DNA of 64,000 nucleotides from contig JAECUM010001874.1 in assembly GCA_016617855.1 (NCBI GenBank), forward strand, positions 62,001 through 126,000. Reading direction: 5' to 3'. The first letter of the stretch is position 1, and each line of letters starts with the position of its first letter. Positions 28,438-40,784 of the stretch are shown here, in pieces. Below the pieces are notes generated by a model that was not told the origin of the DNA, did no database searches, and saw only the letters and a program-made list of their open reading frames with translations. The position numbers and the translations under genes were made by a program. This DNA comes from Megalonaias nervosa (taxonomy: Eukaryota; Mollusca; Bivalvia; Unionida; Unionidae).

Positions 28438-30110
28438 CGGTAATAAGAATAAGAATAAGAATTCTTTATTTCAGACTACATAGTCCATACATCTAAATTA
28501 AATAGTCCATACATCTAAATTAAAATACGGATATAAAGTAAAACATTGTAAACATAAAAGAACATATATATCATATTTACAAGTATACAGACACATCTAC
28601 AACAATGGACTGTGCCCTGCATTGTTAAGAATGAAATTAAGTGGCACATTTAAAGAGTAATTTGTTCCATCTACTAATAATATGAGAATTTAAATGAACG
28701 TCATAGTTCCAAAGTGATTTCAATATACAGTTCTCACTATTAGATAGTCTTGTTATCATTGAGAATACATACTTTCTCATTACTTCCTCAAAACTGAATA
28801 CATTATAATTTACAAACATGTTGGAGGCACTGTTCCATCTAGGAAGACCTAATAGAAAACGAAGACTATTATATAACCAATTACTAGTTTTCTTTTCATA
28901 CATTCACTAAAGTTTGTCCACAGTGGAGCACAATACATAGTGCAGCAATAAGATTTGAATAATCTAATTTTGATACTCAATGAACAATTCTTAAATTTCC
29001 GTAGAAGCATGTTTGTTCGAGTACACAAATATCGATAATGTCTCATCATATCTTCATTATCTGACTGATTGGATTTCAAAATATGACCCAAATACATATA
29101 ACTGTCGACATACGTAAGAGCATTGCCGTTAAGATATACAGGGGGAGGTGATGGTAATTTAAAAGAAGTTGGCTGAAAGACCATGCAAACTGATTTTTGT
29201 GTATTATAGATGATATCATTCTCTAATGCGTATTGTTCACATATCTTCAATAATTTCCTTAAACCTGTGATAGAAGGACTTATCAGTGACATATCATCAG
29301 CAAAACTAAAATTGTTAAGAAACAACACATTTGGTGGCAGACGTAACCCTACGTAACACTGGCACTGGCCCAGTATACGATTTAACTCGTCTATGTATAT
29401 ATTAAATAACAAAGGGGAAAGAATACCCTGCCTCACCCCATTGGTTACATGGAAAGCGCTGGATATTACACTTCCCCATCGCACATAATACAACTGTTTG
29501 CCATACCAGTTAACTAAAGTATGAACTATGTATACAGGTATTTTAATATCGAGCAACTTTTTAAAGAGTGTCCAATGATTGACCCTATCAAATGCCTTAC
29601 TATCGTCTAAAAAGCATGCAAATACTGGGCTGCCATGTTCTACATAATAGCTGACGGTTTCCTTAAAGGCATATAGACATAAATCTGTTGAATGCTGCTT
29701 TTTAAAACCAAACTGATTATCGGAGATTGTGACTTCACATCTTTGTAGTATGATGCATTCAAATATTTTTGAGATAATAGTCGTAAGAGCTATAGGTCTG
29801 TAGTTATTTTTGTCCGCCAGGTTACCAATTTTGCTTTTTAGTAGCGGTATAATTGTAACTTTTGTGAAATCATCTGGTACAAAGTTATGCACAAACATAC
29901 AATTAAATAAAATCATTAATAGCCCATGAAGTCTAGTATCTGAAAATTAAAAATGTTCCACATATAAAAAATCTGATCCTGGACATTTACCACCTTTTTG
30001 TCTTGTTATTGCATTTTGGATCTCAGATAATGTGATTACCTCAATATGATGTCCGGTCTCTGCTAGGTTTGAGAGGTTTGCCAATAATTTTTTGGATGTC
30101 GACAGCACCC
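28438..30110 (-). mobile_element. 5'-truncated non-LTR retrotransposon (LINE)
   Basis: The 3' end lies at about 28,440 and shows a (TTCTTA)n-type simple tail preceded by AATAAAG. The element runs on the minus strand up to about 30,110, where the host sequence of the old Maverick resumes with protease-like text. Only the C-terminal half of the reverse transcriptase ORF is present, so it is truncated at the 5' end like most LINE insertions. CR1/L2-like by general appearance; the clade is not certain. Confidence 0.8.
28637..30095 (-). pseudogene. LINE reverse transcriptase fragment
   Basis: Core RT blocks appear in order: NYRPIALTTIISKIFE, FGFKKQHST, CFLDDSKAFDRVNHW (with DD in place of the usual LD), GVRQGILSPLLFNIYIDEL, SFADDMSLISPS (catalytic FADD) and YLGHIL. 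The 3' portion continues in another frame after about 28,880 (NWLYNSLRFLLGLPRWNSAS...), so there is a frameshift. An in-frame TAA lies upstream at about 29,945. Non-functional copy. Confidence 0.88.
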
Positions 30111-30490
30111 CTTATAATTTTATGTCCTCCACATGTTACACAACCTCGTTCGTTATGGACTAAAGGAGCTATTTGTTTTCGATGTCAAGATTAGAGAGTG
30201 GCTTAGTGAGTTTGCTCAATGCTACCGTGGCGAAGGCCTCGGCAATGTCAACCTCCTTCCTCCTCTTTTTCTATGCGGTCGGGGTATGTACGTCCTCCTC
30301 TCAGCGTACCAGGAAGCTGAAGCCCCTTACCAAAATATGCCACCTAAGAGTCCAGGTAATAAAGACCCGGGGACACCAGCTAATAACGGTCCGAAGAACC
30401 ATCCTTGTTTAGCTAATTGCGCAGCGGAACGTTTTAAGATGATTCCTTTCAGGGCCGCAGGTTTTCTGTTAGCGACGCCATCTGGCGGGT
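30111..30490 (-). pseudogene. Old Maverick pX-like/protease gene, N-terminal remnant
   Basis: The minus strand reads ALKGIILKRSAAQLAKQGW, then a hydrophobic Gly/Leu-rich segment (FFGPLLAGVPGSLLPGLLGG), and ends with KPLSNLDIEN, which corresponds to the SPMSNFDL start of the protease domain in the young provirus. The catalytic part is gone, removed at or before the LINE insertion. It shows that both elements share the same fused architecture. Confidence 0.6.
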
Positions 30491-30499
30491 AGTCAGCAT

Positions 30500-30960
30500 G
30501 AGCTTGTCAGGATAGAGGCTACAGCAGCCGTATCGAGCTTAATCAATATTATTGTTTTCTTTTGCAGAGGTGTCAGGGTTAAACCAACGGGAATGTAAGG
30601 CATGTTTATTACAACCCGTGATATTATTTTTTTAGGCTTACGTCGTCGTTTTATAGTTGGTTGCGATAACCCCCAGACGAGGTAATGGTCGTCCGTTTCC
30701 GACGGAAAGCGCCGTTGCGGGGGGTGGCTGATGTGCTTCGCACAACACCATTGCGAGTGATGGGTAAGCCACTGGGTGAAACTCAGTTTCTGGAGGTGGC
30801 TAAACCACCACCTGCTGTAACCCTGTGAGTAGCTCCCGATACAACTCCTGCTGCTGCGGCAAGCACAAGGGTTAATTAAACAGAAGTCAGTAATTTCTGT
30901 GCAAACGTTTTGATGAGCGGAACCCCTTCGAGCACGTCGTCGTCCGCTTCTGTTAGGCAT
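30500..30960 (-). pseudogene. Old Maverick minor capsid-like remnant
   Basis: Frames on the minus strand give DDDVLEGVPLIKTFAQKLL, then a Ser/Thr/Arg-rich part (GLATSRN, SGLPITRNGVVRSTSATP, NGAFRRKRTTITSSGG). Composition and location between capsid and protease remnants suggest a basic minor capsid protein. No specific family motif. Confidence 0.35.
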
Positions 30961-31009
30961 GGTTATACAATTGTTTAGACAGGTCAGCTATCACACAATT
31001 GATCGTCTT

Positions 31010-31690
31010 TCAGACGATTACATTAATCTTTCCGATGAGTACATCTAATGTAATAAACCGATCAGACGTTACGACAACATAAAATGTATAATCCTCTGCA
31101 GTCCACCGTTCTTCAGTATCTTTGAGACATTAGGGATGCTTAGAGAGATCGAAATGAAAAATGGGATACAAACCCTGCAAAACATCCCAAAGAAATTTGT
31201 GTACCCGTGTCCGTATCCGGGTATTTTTGCATGGCTTCCATAAGGATCATGTAAGCCCGCGTGTAATTTCTCGTGGAGACGGCAAAATCACACTCGAATT
31301 CTCGGTTGCGATATTGCCTCGAATTAATGCGGACGTGAATCCGGGATATATAAATGTTATTTAACATATGTTTATTTCCGGTCTGGTCCACACGACGTGC
31401 CGCTAATTGAAAAAACACACGAAAACATGCTGTGGAAGTTCGCTTCTCGCGTTGGTGGCTACCCTCCACGCGTTGGTGACCTGGGCTGCAATAAATTGCT
31501 GCATGTACACCCGAGTCTATTCAAAATACAATATTTTGGTAAATTTCACTAATATCGATTCCAACTCTAGCGCAAAGATGATCGAAGGAGTAATTTTTGG
31601 CATCCACAACGACAGTCCGGTCAGTATAAATTGGTCATACGGTACTCCAACCTATCGGTGCATGTACTGTGCAGGAGAATCTCTTCTTAT
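31010..31690 (-). pseudogene. Old Maverick major capsid protein, C-terminal remnant
   Basis: Blocks matching the capsid protein of the young provirus: LTGLSLWMPKITPSI, ELPQHVFVCF, GLYPIFHFDLSKHP, followed by the canonical Maverick ending YTFYVVVTSDRFITLDVLIG up to a TGA at 31,010. Several stops and frame changes. The 5' part is fused directly to a penton-like fragment, which indicates a deletion. Confidence 0.75.
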
Positions 31691-32034
31691 TTTCTTTGAC
31701 GGTAATCCTGGTCCGTAACGTCGAATAATATGCTCAATTTTAATGTTGGACGCCGTATGGCCTTTAGCTGTGATCAGCCTGGAGATTTCAGAGGCAATGT
31801 CTGTAATGTTATAACCGCCAGGGGAAATCGTGATGGTCTGAAATCTGTTCTCGATAGCGTAAGCAGACATGTAATTTGTCTCGGTGATGTTAAAAAAACG
31901 CTGTTCCAGATCTTAGGCAAAATCAACGCGATTTCGCATGACGATTTCTGGTCGAGTTGTAGCGGCGCATTATCCCGCACAGTCGAACTCACTTGGCGAA
32001 AATCAAATAACAGCGTGGAGTCGTAGATGGACAT
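31691..32034 (-). pseudogene. Old Maverick penton-like protein, N-terminal remnant
   Basis: The minus strand begins MSIYDSTLLFDFRQVSSTVR, then SSCEIALILPKIWNSVF and, after a frame change, NRFQTITISPGGYNITDIASEI. The GGY.I.DI strand corresponds to GSYQIEQIN of the provirus penton-like gene. The C-terminal two thirds are missing. Confidence 0.6.
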
Positions 32035-32099
32035 TTTATTTTCTGCGATTCTATGAAATTAATCGGTGGATTGGCTCCCAGCCCATGGACTTTTTTTAA

Positions 32100-33030
32100 A
32101 AATGAAAAAACGATTAATCAGCTCTCAGCCAATCAAATCCTGGTACATCACCTGGTATTGATAGCTTGTGATCAGATTTTGGTTTAATACATTATTTAAG
32201 ATCTCAACCATCTCATTATCGATCTCCACACTCACATTACCGGCTTGCTTAGATGCAATCAGCAATTTTAACCGTGAAACAATCTCAGCCGGGTGCTGGT
32301 AGTAGCGGATGGTGGCATCTCCGCCGCGAATGGTGGAAATACAACCTATGCTGCTGCCGGTTTTACGTTTTTTGGCACCCGGTCTTTTTTTGTTTAGTGC
32401 TGATATGATGGGTGCTTAACGTGGTGTTAACTTTGTTGCTTAATTCTGTGATCGGATCATCATATGGTTTGAGGTAACCGTGTTTTTTCATCATCTCGTA
32501 ATGCTCAAGAATCTTCGGAATTTCTTCTTTTAAAATACCTAAATCCGTTGGGGATTTTTGATGTTTGTCTAATATTTCTTTTATTTTCTCACCGGTGGAG
32601 TCGAGGTAATCTTGCAGTGTTTCTTTTATTTTGTTCTTCTTCTCTCATTTGTGGCTTACGCATATCAACCAATAGGCCCACAAGGGTCTTGTCCTGGAGA
32701 ATTTTTTTCCACCTCAAATCTGGTAATCCTCTCCATTATATCGTCTTGTTTTTCATTAACAGCTGTTATCTTCGACATGAGCTGGTCCTGTTTGGCATCG
32801 ACAGTTGTGCCGATCTCGGTTATTTTGACGATGAGCTTGTCCTGCTGAACATCTTGTTTTGTCACAATACAGCCAAGCTCTTCAGTGATCGGTTTAAACA
32901 ATTCCTGGGCTACATCATGCTGAAATTCTTGTTTTCCATCTTTGTCCGCTAACACTTGCTGACGTAAGGCCGTATGTTGCTAGGCAAATTTTCTCAGGAC
33001 GTGGTCACGCTGACGTTTGGTTTTAACTTT
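32100..33030 (-). pseudogene. Old Maverick coiled-coil structural protein remnant (P383 counterpart)
   Basis: The N-part contains LRQQVLADKDGKQEFQHDVA and VAQELFKPITEELG, followed by a heptad-rich stretch (KQDVQQDKLIVKITEIG, KQDQLMSKITAVNEKQDDIM). Further down come HYEMMKKHGYLKPYDDPITEL and a decayed C-terminal block with KQAGNVSVEIDNEMVEILNN. The last block has the same arrangement as the conserved C-terminus of P383 in the young provirus. Multiple frameshifts. Confidence 0.6.
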
Positions 33031-33149
33031 TTCAAATGATATGTCTTTATAATGACAGCAAGGCATACCATTTAAACAGCTGTAAGTTGAAACACAGCAA
33101 ATCTTTTCCTGTATTTTTCAGGGGTAATTTCAGCATCACGATGAAACGT

Positions 33150-33650
33150 CATAACATCTTGTTTGTATTGCGATGTGGTCACGTAATAGCAGTCATTTAT
33201 ATATTTGGAGGTGATCTCGCAATCGAATCGATATCGCGATTGTCCGGCGAGAAAAGCACAAAACAGCCCTTGTTTTGACGGATGTATTTTGGCACATCGT
33301 AATACGATTGTCTTTAAATGATGTTACAATGTTTGTTATGCAATACCGAAAAATACTCATGTTATCACGGTCGATCTTAATATCATCAAACACAATAATT
33401 TTATGACCGTCTGCATCCTGGAACTGCTAGACCGGTAATTGTATACACGGGATCGTCTTACTCGGTTGCATTGCATAACGAATCATTGAACTCAGCTAGC
33501 GTCTGGTATTTATCCTGATGGGGGTTGAGCGTGTAAATCACCACACGGTCGTAATATAACATGTTATTTAACAGCAGGTTCATCAATAAATTCGTTTTAC
33601 CTCGACCTGTAAGACCCACGATCATGTAATGGCAGTCCGGTAACAAAAAT
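33150..33650 (-). pseudogene. Old Maverick packaging ATPase remnant
   Basis: Walker A region CHYMIVGLTGRGKTNLLMNLL and YTLNPHQDKYQTL from 33,646 downward. A second frame resumes with IIVFDDIKID (Walker B, VFDD) and NMSIFRY. Frameshifts and missing sequence near 33,400-33,450 make it a pseudogene. It belongs to the canonical Maverick ATPase lineage rather than to that of the young provirus. Confidence 0.78.
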
Positions 33651-33689
33651 GATGTTTATGCTTCTTTTTCATTTTGTCGCGAGAATCCT

Positions 33690-34630
33690 GATTCTAGATG
33701 TTCATTTTTATGTCCTACACAACATTTGCCACATTAGTAGGGACAGGAGATGGTGCCTCGGGACTCCAGGAAGAGCTCAACATAAAAAATCAACCGCACC
33801 GGGGACAGCATGGAGGGAACTCTTAATTTGAGGGGGAACAGCATTAGGAATTTGCAGGATGTCGATTATCCTCCACCAGCTGGCCACACCACTAGAAGGT
33901 CGCACGTTTCCAGATTAGCACAAACAAAATTATCATTGACTAGGAGGTGAGATGACGGGAAATAAAGGTATTGGTGGATATATGTTGTACGGGCTCCCGG
34001 CGCCTAATGGGCAGGCTCTCATGTCATCCCAGGCGGTCTCGGGAGGCTATCTCGAGGCAGCACTGGCTGACAAATACAATTAAACCGGTAAGACGATCTC
34101 TGGAAATGTGGCGGTCGCAGGCTCGTTATCGGTAACAGGTCAGATTTTATCGATTTAGTCCAATCTTCACCTGTTTCTGGAAGGACCTCGCAAAATCCCA
34201 GGTAGGTACACTCAGTGTAAAGGGCTCAACAACAGGACCACGATGGAATACCATATGTGGACCAGCGACAGGTCCATCTGGATCGATAGAGATGCGTCAG
34301 GAGCATACGCGTCTATTACAGTGCAAACAGCTACAGAAGGTTTTATGGTCAACAATAGCGATTATGCGGCTGTGTTCACAGTGTTCAACACGGGTATCAC
34401 CCTGGCCAAGCCTACCTCGATGTAGAACCAAGTATTGCCAGTACTACCTACCACATGGCTGCTGACTGCGTCGTTAGAGGATAAAACAGCTGATCAGGGA
34501 GACGAAGACGCGTTGTAGAGGTTTAACCCAACCAAGCGGGAAGCACAAAAAATGGCTGAAGCGCATTACATCTTCGTACTACAATCATTAGCTAAGCAAG
34601 TTAATACGGATAAAGTGGCCGATTTCTAGT
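33690..34630 (+). pseudogene. Old Maverick fibre-like protein remnant
   Basis: Plus-strand text in several frames: MSYTTFATLVGTGDGASGLQ, LNLRGNSIRNLQDVDYPPP, ISGNVAVAGSLSVTGQI, SITVQTATEGFMVNNSDYA, AVFTVFNTGITL and a helical end, REAQKMAEAHYIFVLQSLA. The repeated short beta-strand motifs with conserved G and N are typical of fibre/tail-fibre shafts. Decayed; opposite strand to the rest of the element. Confidence 0.55.
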
Positions 34631-34715
34631 ACAAAATATTATAAAAATCATGTTAAGAAATTTTCGGCGGATTAAGCAGGAAAGAAAATCGAGTGTTAAA
34701 TTTTTTGGAATAAGC

Positions 34716-34892
34716 CTATCGAGTGATACCGTCATCGACAAATTTTATGGATCTGTTGTTGATCTTCAGCTCTCTTGATGCCTGAGCAAGAGAAGCATAT
34801 TCGATCATATCTCCTGTTTCAATATTAGTGTTGGCGGCAGGACGAGCAGGTCCAAAATTTCTTCCAGCGCCACCAGTCCACAGTATTTTCAT
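34716..34892 (-). CDS. Small ORF with NUMOD1-like helix
   Basis: The minus-strand ORF beginning MKILWTGGAGRNFGP contains NIETGDMIEYASLAQASREL and KINNRSIK, a pattern like the NUMOD1 helix-turn-helix of homing endonucleases (G-x2-I-x-Y-x-S-L-x2-A-S/A). No nuclease motif is nearby. It may be a relic of a homing endonuclease in the old Maverick. Low confidence. Confidence 0.3.
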   Translation of the reverse strand: MKILWTGGAGRNFGPARPAANTNIETGDMIEYASLAQASRELKINNRSIKFVDDGITR

Positions 34893-35468
34893 TCTGTATA
34901 ACAATCTCTAAATTTTCTATGCGATCGCTACTGTTTTCAGAAATAACGTGTATATTTCCTTAGAGCTCACTTTAACTAAGGCGGTAGGAATAATGACATC
35001 AGAACAGCGGGGAAAATATTATCAGAGCACGGCATCATTAAAATCAGATACGATTCAGATCTCATCAGACGGCATTGTGTTTCTTGCATGGCCACTGCTT
35101 ACTTTAAATTTTTTTTAAATTATCGCTATCCTAAAGATAGAAGACGACTGAGACCAGGTCTGTCACCCACGTCATCATCAAGAATAAAAAAGATCTCGAG
35201 GATGCCATCGTTATCGCTTACCTCTTAAACATCGACATTTTTGTTAATTTAACTCAAAGGTTGTGGGGCGTGGGCCTGAACAGGTGTTACTCACTGCACA
35301 GCCGCAAAAAGCACCAGGGGACGCTGCATGTGACATATGACAAAGATCTCGTTATGAGACGCTGCACGTACTGTATCTGCAGAGATCGGCTTTTGGAATT
35401 GATACATTCCACCTATGTGTAAACACCAGCAGTAGTCAGGGAGAGGGGTGCAGGAAACATGATATCAG

Positions 35469-35567
35469 GTTTTGTGCTCGGACCGATATTTACCAAGGGA
35501 CCTTGGCATGCGAACCTGTTTTGATAAATTAACACGTTTTGTGCTCGGACCGGCATTTTTCCTTACT
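35469..35567 (-). repeat. Right terminal remnant of the old Maverick with duplicated word
   Basis: GTTTTGTGCTCGGACCG occurs twice (about 35,474 and 35,535) and its complement occurs once at the left end (about 9,630). The outer copy continues to CCTTACT at 35,561-35,567, complementary to the AGTA-type start at the left. Confidence 0.55.
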
Positions 35568-36506
35568 GCGATTGATGTACTAGATTGCATTTCATAGAAA
35601 CTGACACATATCACCTACTGCATACAGAAGTTTTCATCATGGGCACTTGGGCACTATTAGATTAAAAATGCTGAGGTTAGTCAGGATTGGTAATAACTAT
35701 CATAATTTTCAGGATGCCTGTTGGCTGCTTTTTGTAATGAGTGAGACATATAATATTAAACAATATATCTCTAGTGATATACAAAATGTTGTATATGTAA
35801 TTGTTTATACTACAATAAACAATATGTAGGTGAAACCGAAAGAAACATATGCACTAGATAGATTTGAAGGAATTTATCCAAGATACATTAAAAAAGAGAA
35901 AAAAAAAAAAAAACATTTATCGAGACATTTGTCTAAAACATATAGAAAGGATCAGGGTCAAATACTGGATGGCTAATTTAAGAGCGGAAATAAATTATTA
36001 AGTTTTACCTATCTTGTAACGTCTTTCTTGTCTTGTATCATTTTCGTGATGATGATAATGATGATGAAATGTTGATAATTATGACGATTATGATCAGCAA
36101 AAGTATGCATTTATGCACATATATTGTTTTGACTACATGTTGTGCAGGATAATTTTAGATAAGTCGATTTCATTGCACGTATGAATCAATCTATGCATTA
36201 TTTTCCCATTTAGATATTTATGGAAGGTGTAGTTACTTCTCATCTTCTTTACTGCCCTTTTTTTAAGCTATTTGTTTTCCGGTCTCATCCCCTCAGTTGG
36301 TAGATTTATGAGTTCATTTATAAATGGCTATCTGTCTGTCTGTCTGTCTATTTATATATCAATTTAATCCAAATATATTCCTCCCAACATGCCACCGTCC
36401 TTCTGATTCTCGTTCTCCAAGATAACATATCCCAATATTTCTTTCCTGTAAGGAAGTTGTAGCATGTTTATATCTATCTATGTATGTGTGTGTGCGTGCG
36501 TGGTGC

Positions 36507-36553
<47 letters not shown>

Positions 36554-36773
36554 CTAGTCTGGTCAATACATGCCTTCCTTCATATCCCCATCATTCAGTC
36601 GCTCAACCAAAATTTGAATTATTGAGTATAATTTTAGACTGATATAATCGTCATTTGCATCGGTGTGTCATTGCATCCATCTATCTGTCTGTTAGCCTGT
36701 TCTATATAGTCTACACACATACCTCCCTCCTTTACGTGTCTCTCTCAAGGAATAGTTGCCCTACTATCTGTCA
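35568..36773. other. Intergenic DNA with simple repeats
   Basis: AT-rich, with short ATGATG and TCTG runs and a (GT)n microsatellite at about 36,481-36,542. No gene recognised. Confidence 0.5.
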
Positions 36774-37019
36774 CAGACCTGCCAACCCTAGTGAAAAAAT
36801 CGGGAGAATCCCCATTTTTGGACCAATCTCAGGATTCCCCGATTTTTAAGATAAAATCCCGATTTTTCAACTCCTCGAGAAAAAACAAATCCGTATTTTT
36901 TTTTTATACATAAACATCATTTTCCGTTTCCCTGTTTCTCTATCTGGTTTTTCTGTGTCTGGTATGTTTTTTTAGTACTTTACCATATCCGGCCTGATTT
37001 CCGGTTTTCATCCGCCAAT

Positions 37020-37467
37020 AGGCCATAGAACACAATTAATTTTACTATGTATTCTCTACATTTGTTTCTCAGTACTGAACTTTCCACTGTGTGACAATCA
37101 ATACAAATCATATGTTAATCTAAAATACCTTCAAAAGATTACTTCACGGTGAAGTTCTTGTCAAAGGTTCACTGGCATTTTTTTTGAAAGGCTTGACTGT
37201 CAACAAACCAACGTGCAATGGAACACTGATTTCACTTCCGGATCATCACCAAGACCTTATTACTCACTGTAAACTGTCGCCGAAACACACACAGACAACC
37301 ACACCATAAGCGCATATTCTAAAGAATAAACAATTGCCTTTAAATCCATACCAAGAATGCCTAAATCTAACTCTTGTATCACCACCAAACAGAGACAGGA
37401 AACAATGCTCTAAAAATAGACTGGGACTACATTCGTGGCTACTGAACCGGAACTATTAATTGTGACC
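37020..37467 (+). repeat. Direct duplication inside hAT 2, copy A
   Basis: About 0.43 kb closely similar to 40,273-40,694 in the same orientation, from AGGCCATAGAACACAATT to CTATTAATTGTGAC. Confidence 0.9.
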
Positions 37468-38854
37468 TGACACCTGACAGGCCCAATTTGTATGGCCTAT
37501 TTTACTCAAACTTTTATATTTGCATGCCACACTTATTTCAACTTTATACATGAAATCTTTTGGAATTTCCTTGCAAACAAGACATGTAACAGCTGTCAGA
37601 AAGTGTGTAGTGCTGGTGTTCCACAGGGTGCAAGTTGTGGTCCAAGTGTTCCTGAGAAATAAAAACTAAATTTGCTATATCTTCCCTAATTATAGGAATT
37701 TTTCAATGCAGTAAAAACCTAATTGTAATACATGATGAGGCCCTGTCTGATAATATGTTTGAGATTTAAAAGTATTGATATATTACATTTTAATGGAAAT
37801 TTAAATAAACATTTAAATTTTAAAAACTAAATTTTATTGAAAAATTAAATTTTCATACAAGTTATAACATCCAATTTGACAAATTTAAGGCAGCAAAGTT
37901 GATTAATGAATGCTATTTAAAAGAAATGGTAATTTGGGTCTGTACAACTGATAACATTTTTCCCAGGGGTACTGAAGCATGATAGCTCACAGTGATTTTG
38001 GCAGCAAATTGCAATATGCCTATCCAGATGCATATAGCTGTACACACTAAAGAAACAATGACAGGTGCTATGTTCCACATTTATTGTGTCAGGTACTTGG
38101 GCAGTTGTTTGTATAACTAATAGCGCACTCAAATTTAAAGTTTTGATGGGACCACTACCATGTTTTATAGCAAAAATGCATTCCATTTCAATGTCGATAA
38201 CTACAAAAGTCGACAATGTGATAGGAAAATACAGTTTCAGGGAGGTTCCACCTTACTGAACAATGGTGCGAAATTCTCTCATGAAGATCTAAGCCATGTC
38301 TTTGAGGTGCTGTATATCAGTGTGCTGATATGAACTAATCTTGGTCACTTATAGCAGTACACTGCACATGTCCTTATGAGACCTTTCTATCACCACCGGA
38401 CTACTGGAGAGCTTCCAAACTGATCCAACTCTAACACTTTGTTCCAGATACCAGGCTAGACCTGAAAAGATATAACATGTTTCACTTAATTCCAGAAAAC
38501 AGTAAGATGTAGGCAAATGAAGTTAATATGTGTTAGATACGGTGATTTCAAAATAACATTCAGGTTGCAAACATGGGAAAAAAATAGTAAACTTGACAGA
38601 GTGACACTCAGAAATGTGAAGCAGTGGGCATGCATTAAAGTGATAAATGCATCCTAAAAATATATGAGGTTTCTAGAAGCATATTTAGCCATTTACAGGT
38701 TAAATGACTAATCAGGTAGAGTATGTGTCATAAAGTTTAAGGCAATGTTGGAACGGTGAGGTTTGATCATTGGTGCAAACATTAGTACATACCAGTATAC
38801 AGGAAAGTCAAATGACAATGTACCAAATTAAAATTTATTACTATAAGCAATCTT

Positions 38855-39475
38855 ATTCATGAGGAAAATAACAATTTTGGATATTGCGAGTGAATACAGC
38901 CAAATGTGGCCACACAGATCAACTATAGGTACCAATAGATCCTATATCATCAACCAAATGTGAAATTCTGATCCCCAAAACTTGTAAACAAGGATGGACA
39001 TTTGCATGTGTGGGACATATGCAATGTACTTGTTAAAATCACATGTGCAAACATAATTCAAATGATCTGTTTGAACATTTTTAGTGTATTTTTAAGAGTG
39101 TTGGTTACCAGTTATTAAGCTCAATGATTCAGTGGAATCAGATATCAGCTGATGTTACAATACCGCACTCTGTCAAAGTACTAAATTGAGATATGTTATC
39201 ATACAGAGGCATATTGATGATGAAAATAACATCTTGGAATATTTGAAGTGCACACAGCCAGAACTGAGCCTTACAGATTCACTATAGGTACAATGTCAGC
39301 CTATATGATGTACTGAATGTCAACTTTTGATCCCAAACATTCTAAAATATATGCATATTTGTTCATGTCAGATATGTAACCATGTTAAGATCAGTTGTAC
39401 AAAGTTAAATTTAAATAATCTGTTTGAATATTTCTTATGTAATCTTTAGAGTGTCAGTTAACAAATATTATTAGT
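38855..39475 (+). repeat. Diverged tandem duplication, about 340 bp unit
   Basis: Two neighbouring segments share an ordered series of words: GAAAATAACA, CTATAGGTAC, ACAGATC/GATTCACTATAGG, AATCTGTTTGAA and AGTGTTGGTTA/AGTGTCAGTTA. Substitutions are frequent, so this is older than the 0.43-kb duplication around it. Confidence 0.6.
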
Positions 39476-40272
39476 AATTAATAATGCATAAAGCAAAATG
39501 GATCATTAGAATTCCCATAATATCATCTAGGCCACAATGCCGCACTACATTAATCAATATCTTAACGAAACTGAACAATAAAATGGAATGCATTTTGTGT
39601 TCAACTTACTTCATTTTGCTGTTTTCTTACATGCAAGGGTAAATATACCTGGGGAAAGTATATTTTATCCCTTTGACCTGTATTTCATTCTCTGACAGCT
39701 TAATATGATTTTGTAGAGAACTTGGCAGGTTCTAGTATAAAGTTTTCATCTCTGTCCTCTCACTAAATACCTATAACTATGTTTATAAACAATTAATGAT
39801 AGCTATACAAGCAGATATGTGTTACTCAGGAAGTCACCCCATCATAAACACATAAATTAACTGTTTGGACCCCTAATAAATAGTTTCAATGACCTAATGG
39901 CACAATACAAAATAGAATTTTGTCTTCATGTATTTTAAATGAAGGTCTCATTTCATCTTACAAAGATATTTTCTCTGACATAATTTGACAACTATCCATC
40001 ATTGGAGCTTGTATATGGTGTAGGAGTATATACATGCTGATATCATTTAATATCATTCCCAATAAATATTATATATATGCTTTTTTGCGGGGGGGATTTT
40101 ATTTTTTTATTTTTTTTAAAATTTCATTAAATTTTTAAAATAAAAATTAATTTTTGACTTTTATTCTTATATTTTCAAAGTCAATATACATAACATATTA
40201 AAATTTCATGTGTCTATCGTTAATAATAAAGATTTTATACCAGTTTAAACTTTACTCAAATATTGCACTGAC

Positions 40273-40694
40273 AGGCCATAGAACACAATTTTGTTATATA
40301 TTCTCTACATTTGTTTCTCAGTACTGAACTTTCCACTGTGTGACAATCAATACAAATCATATGTTAATCTAAAATACCTTCAAAGATTACTTCACGGTGA
40401 AGTTCTTGTCAAAAGTTCATCGGCATGTTTTTGAAAGACTTGACTGTCAACAAACCAACGTGCAATGGAACACAGATTTCACTTCCGGATCATCACCAAG
40501 ACTTTATGATGAACTTTTGCAGAAATGCAAATCTGCAACACTGTCGCCGAAACACACACAGACATCCACACCATAAGCTCATATTCTAAAGAATAAACAA
40601 TGCCTAAATCTAACTCTTGTATCACCACCAAACGGAGACAGGAAAAAATGCTTTAAAAATAGACTGGGACTACGGAACTATTAATTGTGACTTG
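40273..40694 (+). repeat. Direct duplication inside hAT 2, copy B
   Basis: Same unit as copy A. It differs by an insertion at 40,505-40,540 that is itself a copy of the 3' end of the transposase gene (42,185-42,219). Confidence 0.9.
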
Positions 40695-40784
40695 GTGCCA
40701 ATAGAAAGAAATTGTCTCACATTGTGGTTATCTTTATGCGACCCGTCAGCAAATCTCAGCAACATAATAGATATGTTTTTCAGC

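Larger units (their letters stand above)
9611..35567 (-). mobile_element. Old decayed canonical Maverick/Polinton, split by the younger provirus
   Basis: Remnants of a classical Maverick gene set lie on both sides of the younger provirus. To the left is PolB plus the integrase tail. To the right are integrase, PLA2-like, pX/protease, major capsid, penton-like, coiled-coil protein, packaging ATPase (all minus strand) and fibre (plus strand). Both outer ends carry a related terminal motif, ATGCCGGTCCGA(A/G)CACAAAAC (left about 9624, right about 35,534-35,558 inverted), taken as the relic of its terminal repeats. Subtracting the 15.9-kb insert leaves about 10 kb, including a 1.7-kb LINE, so it has internal deletions. 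No target duplication could be found. Confidence 0.75.
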
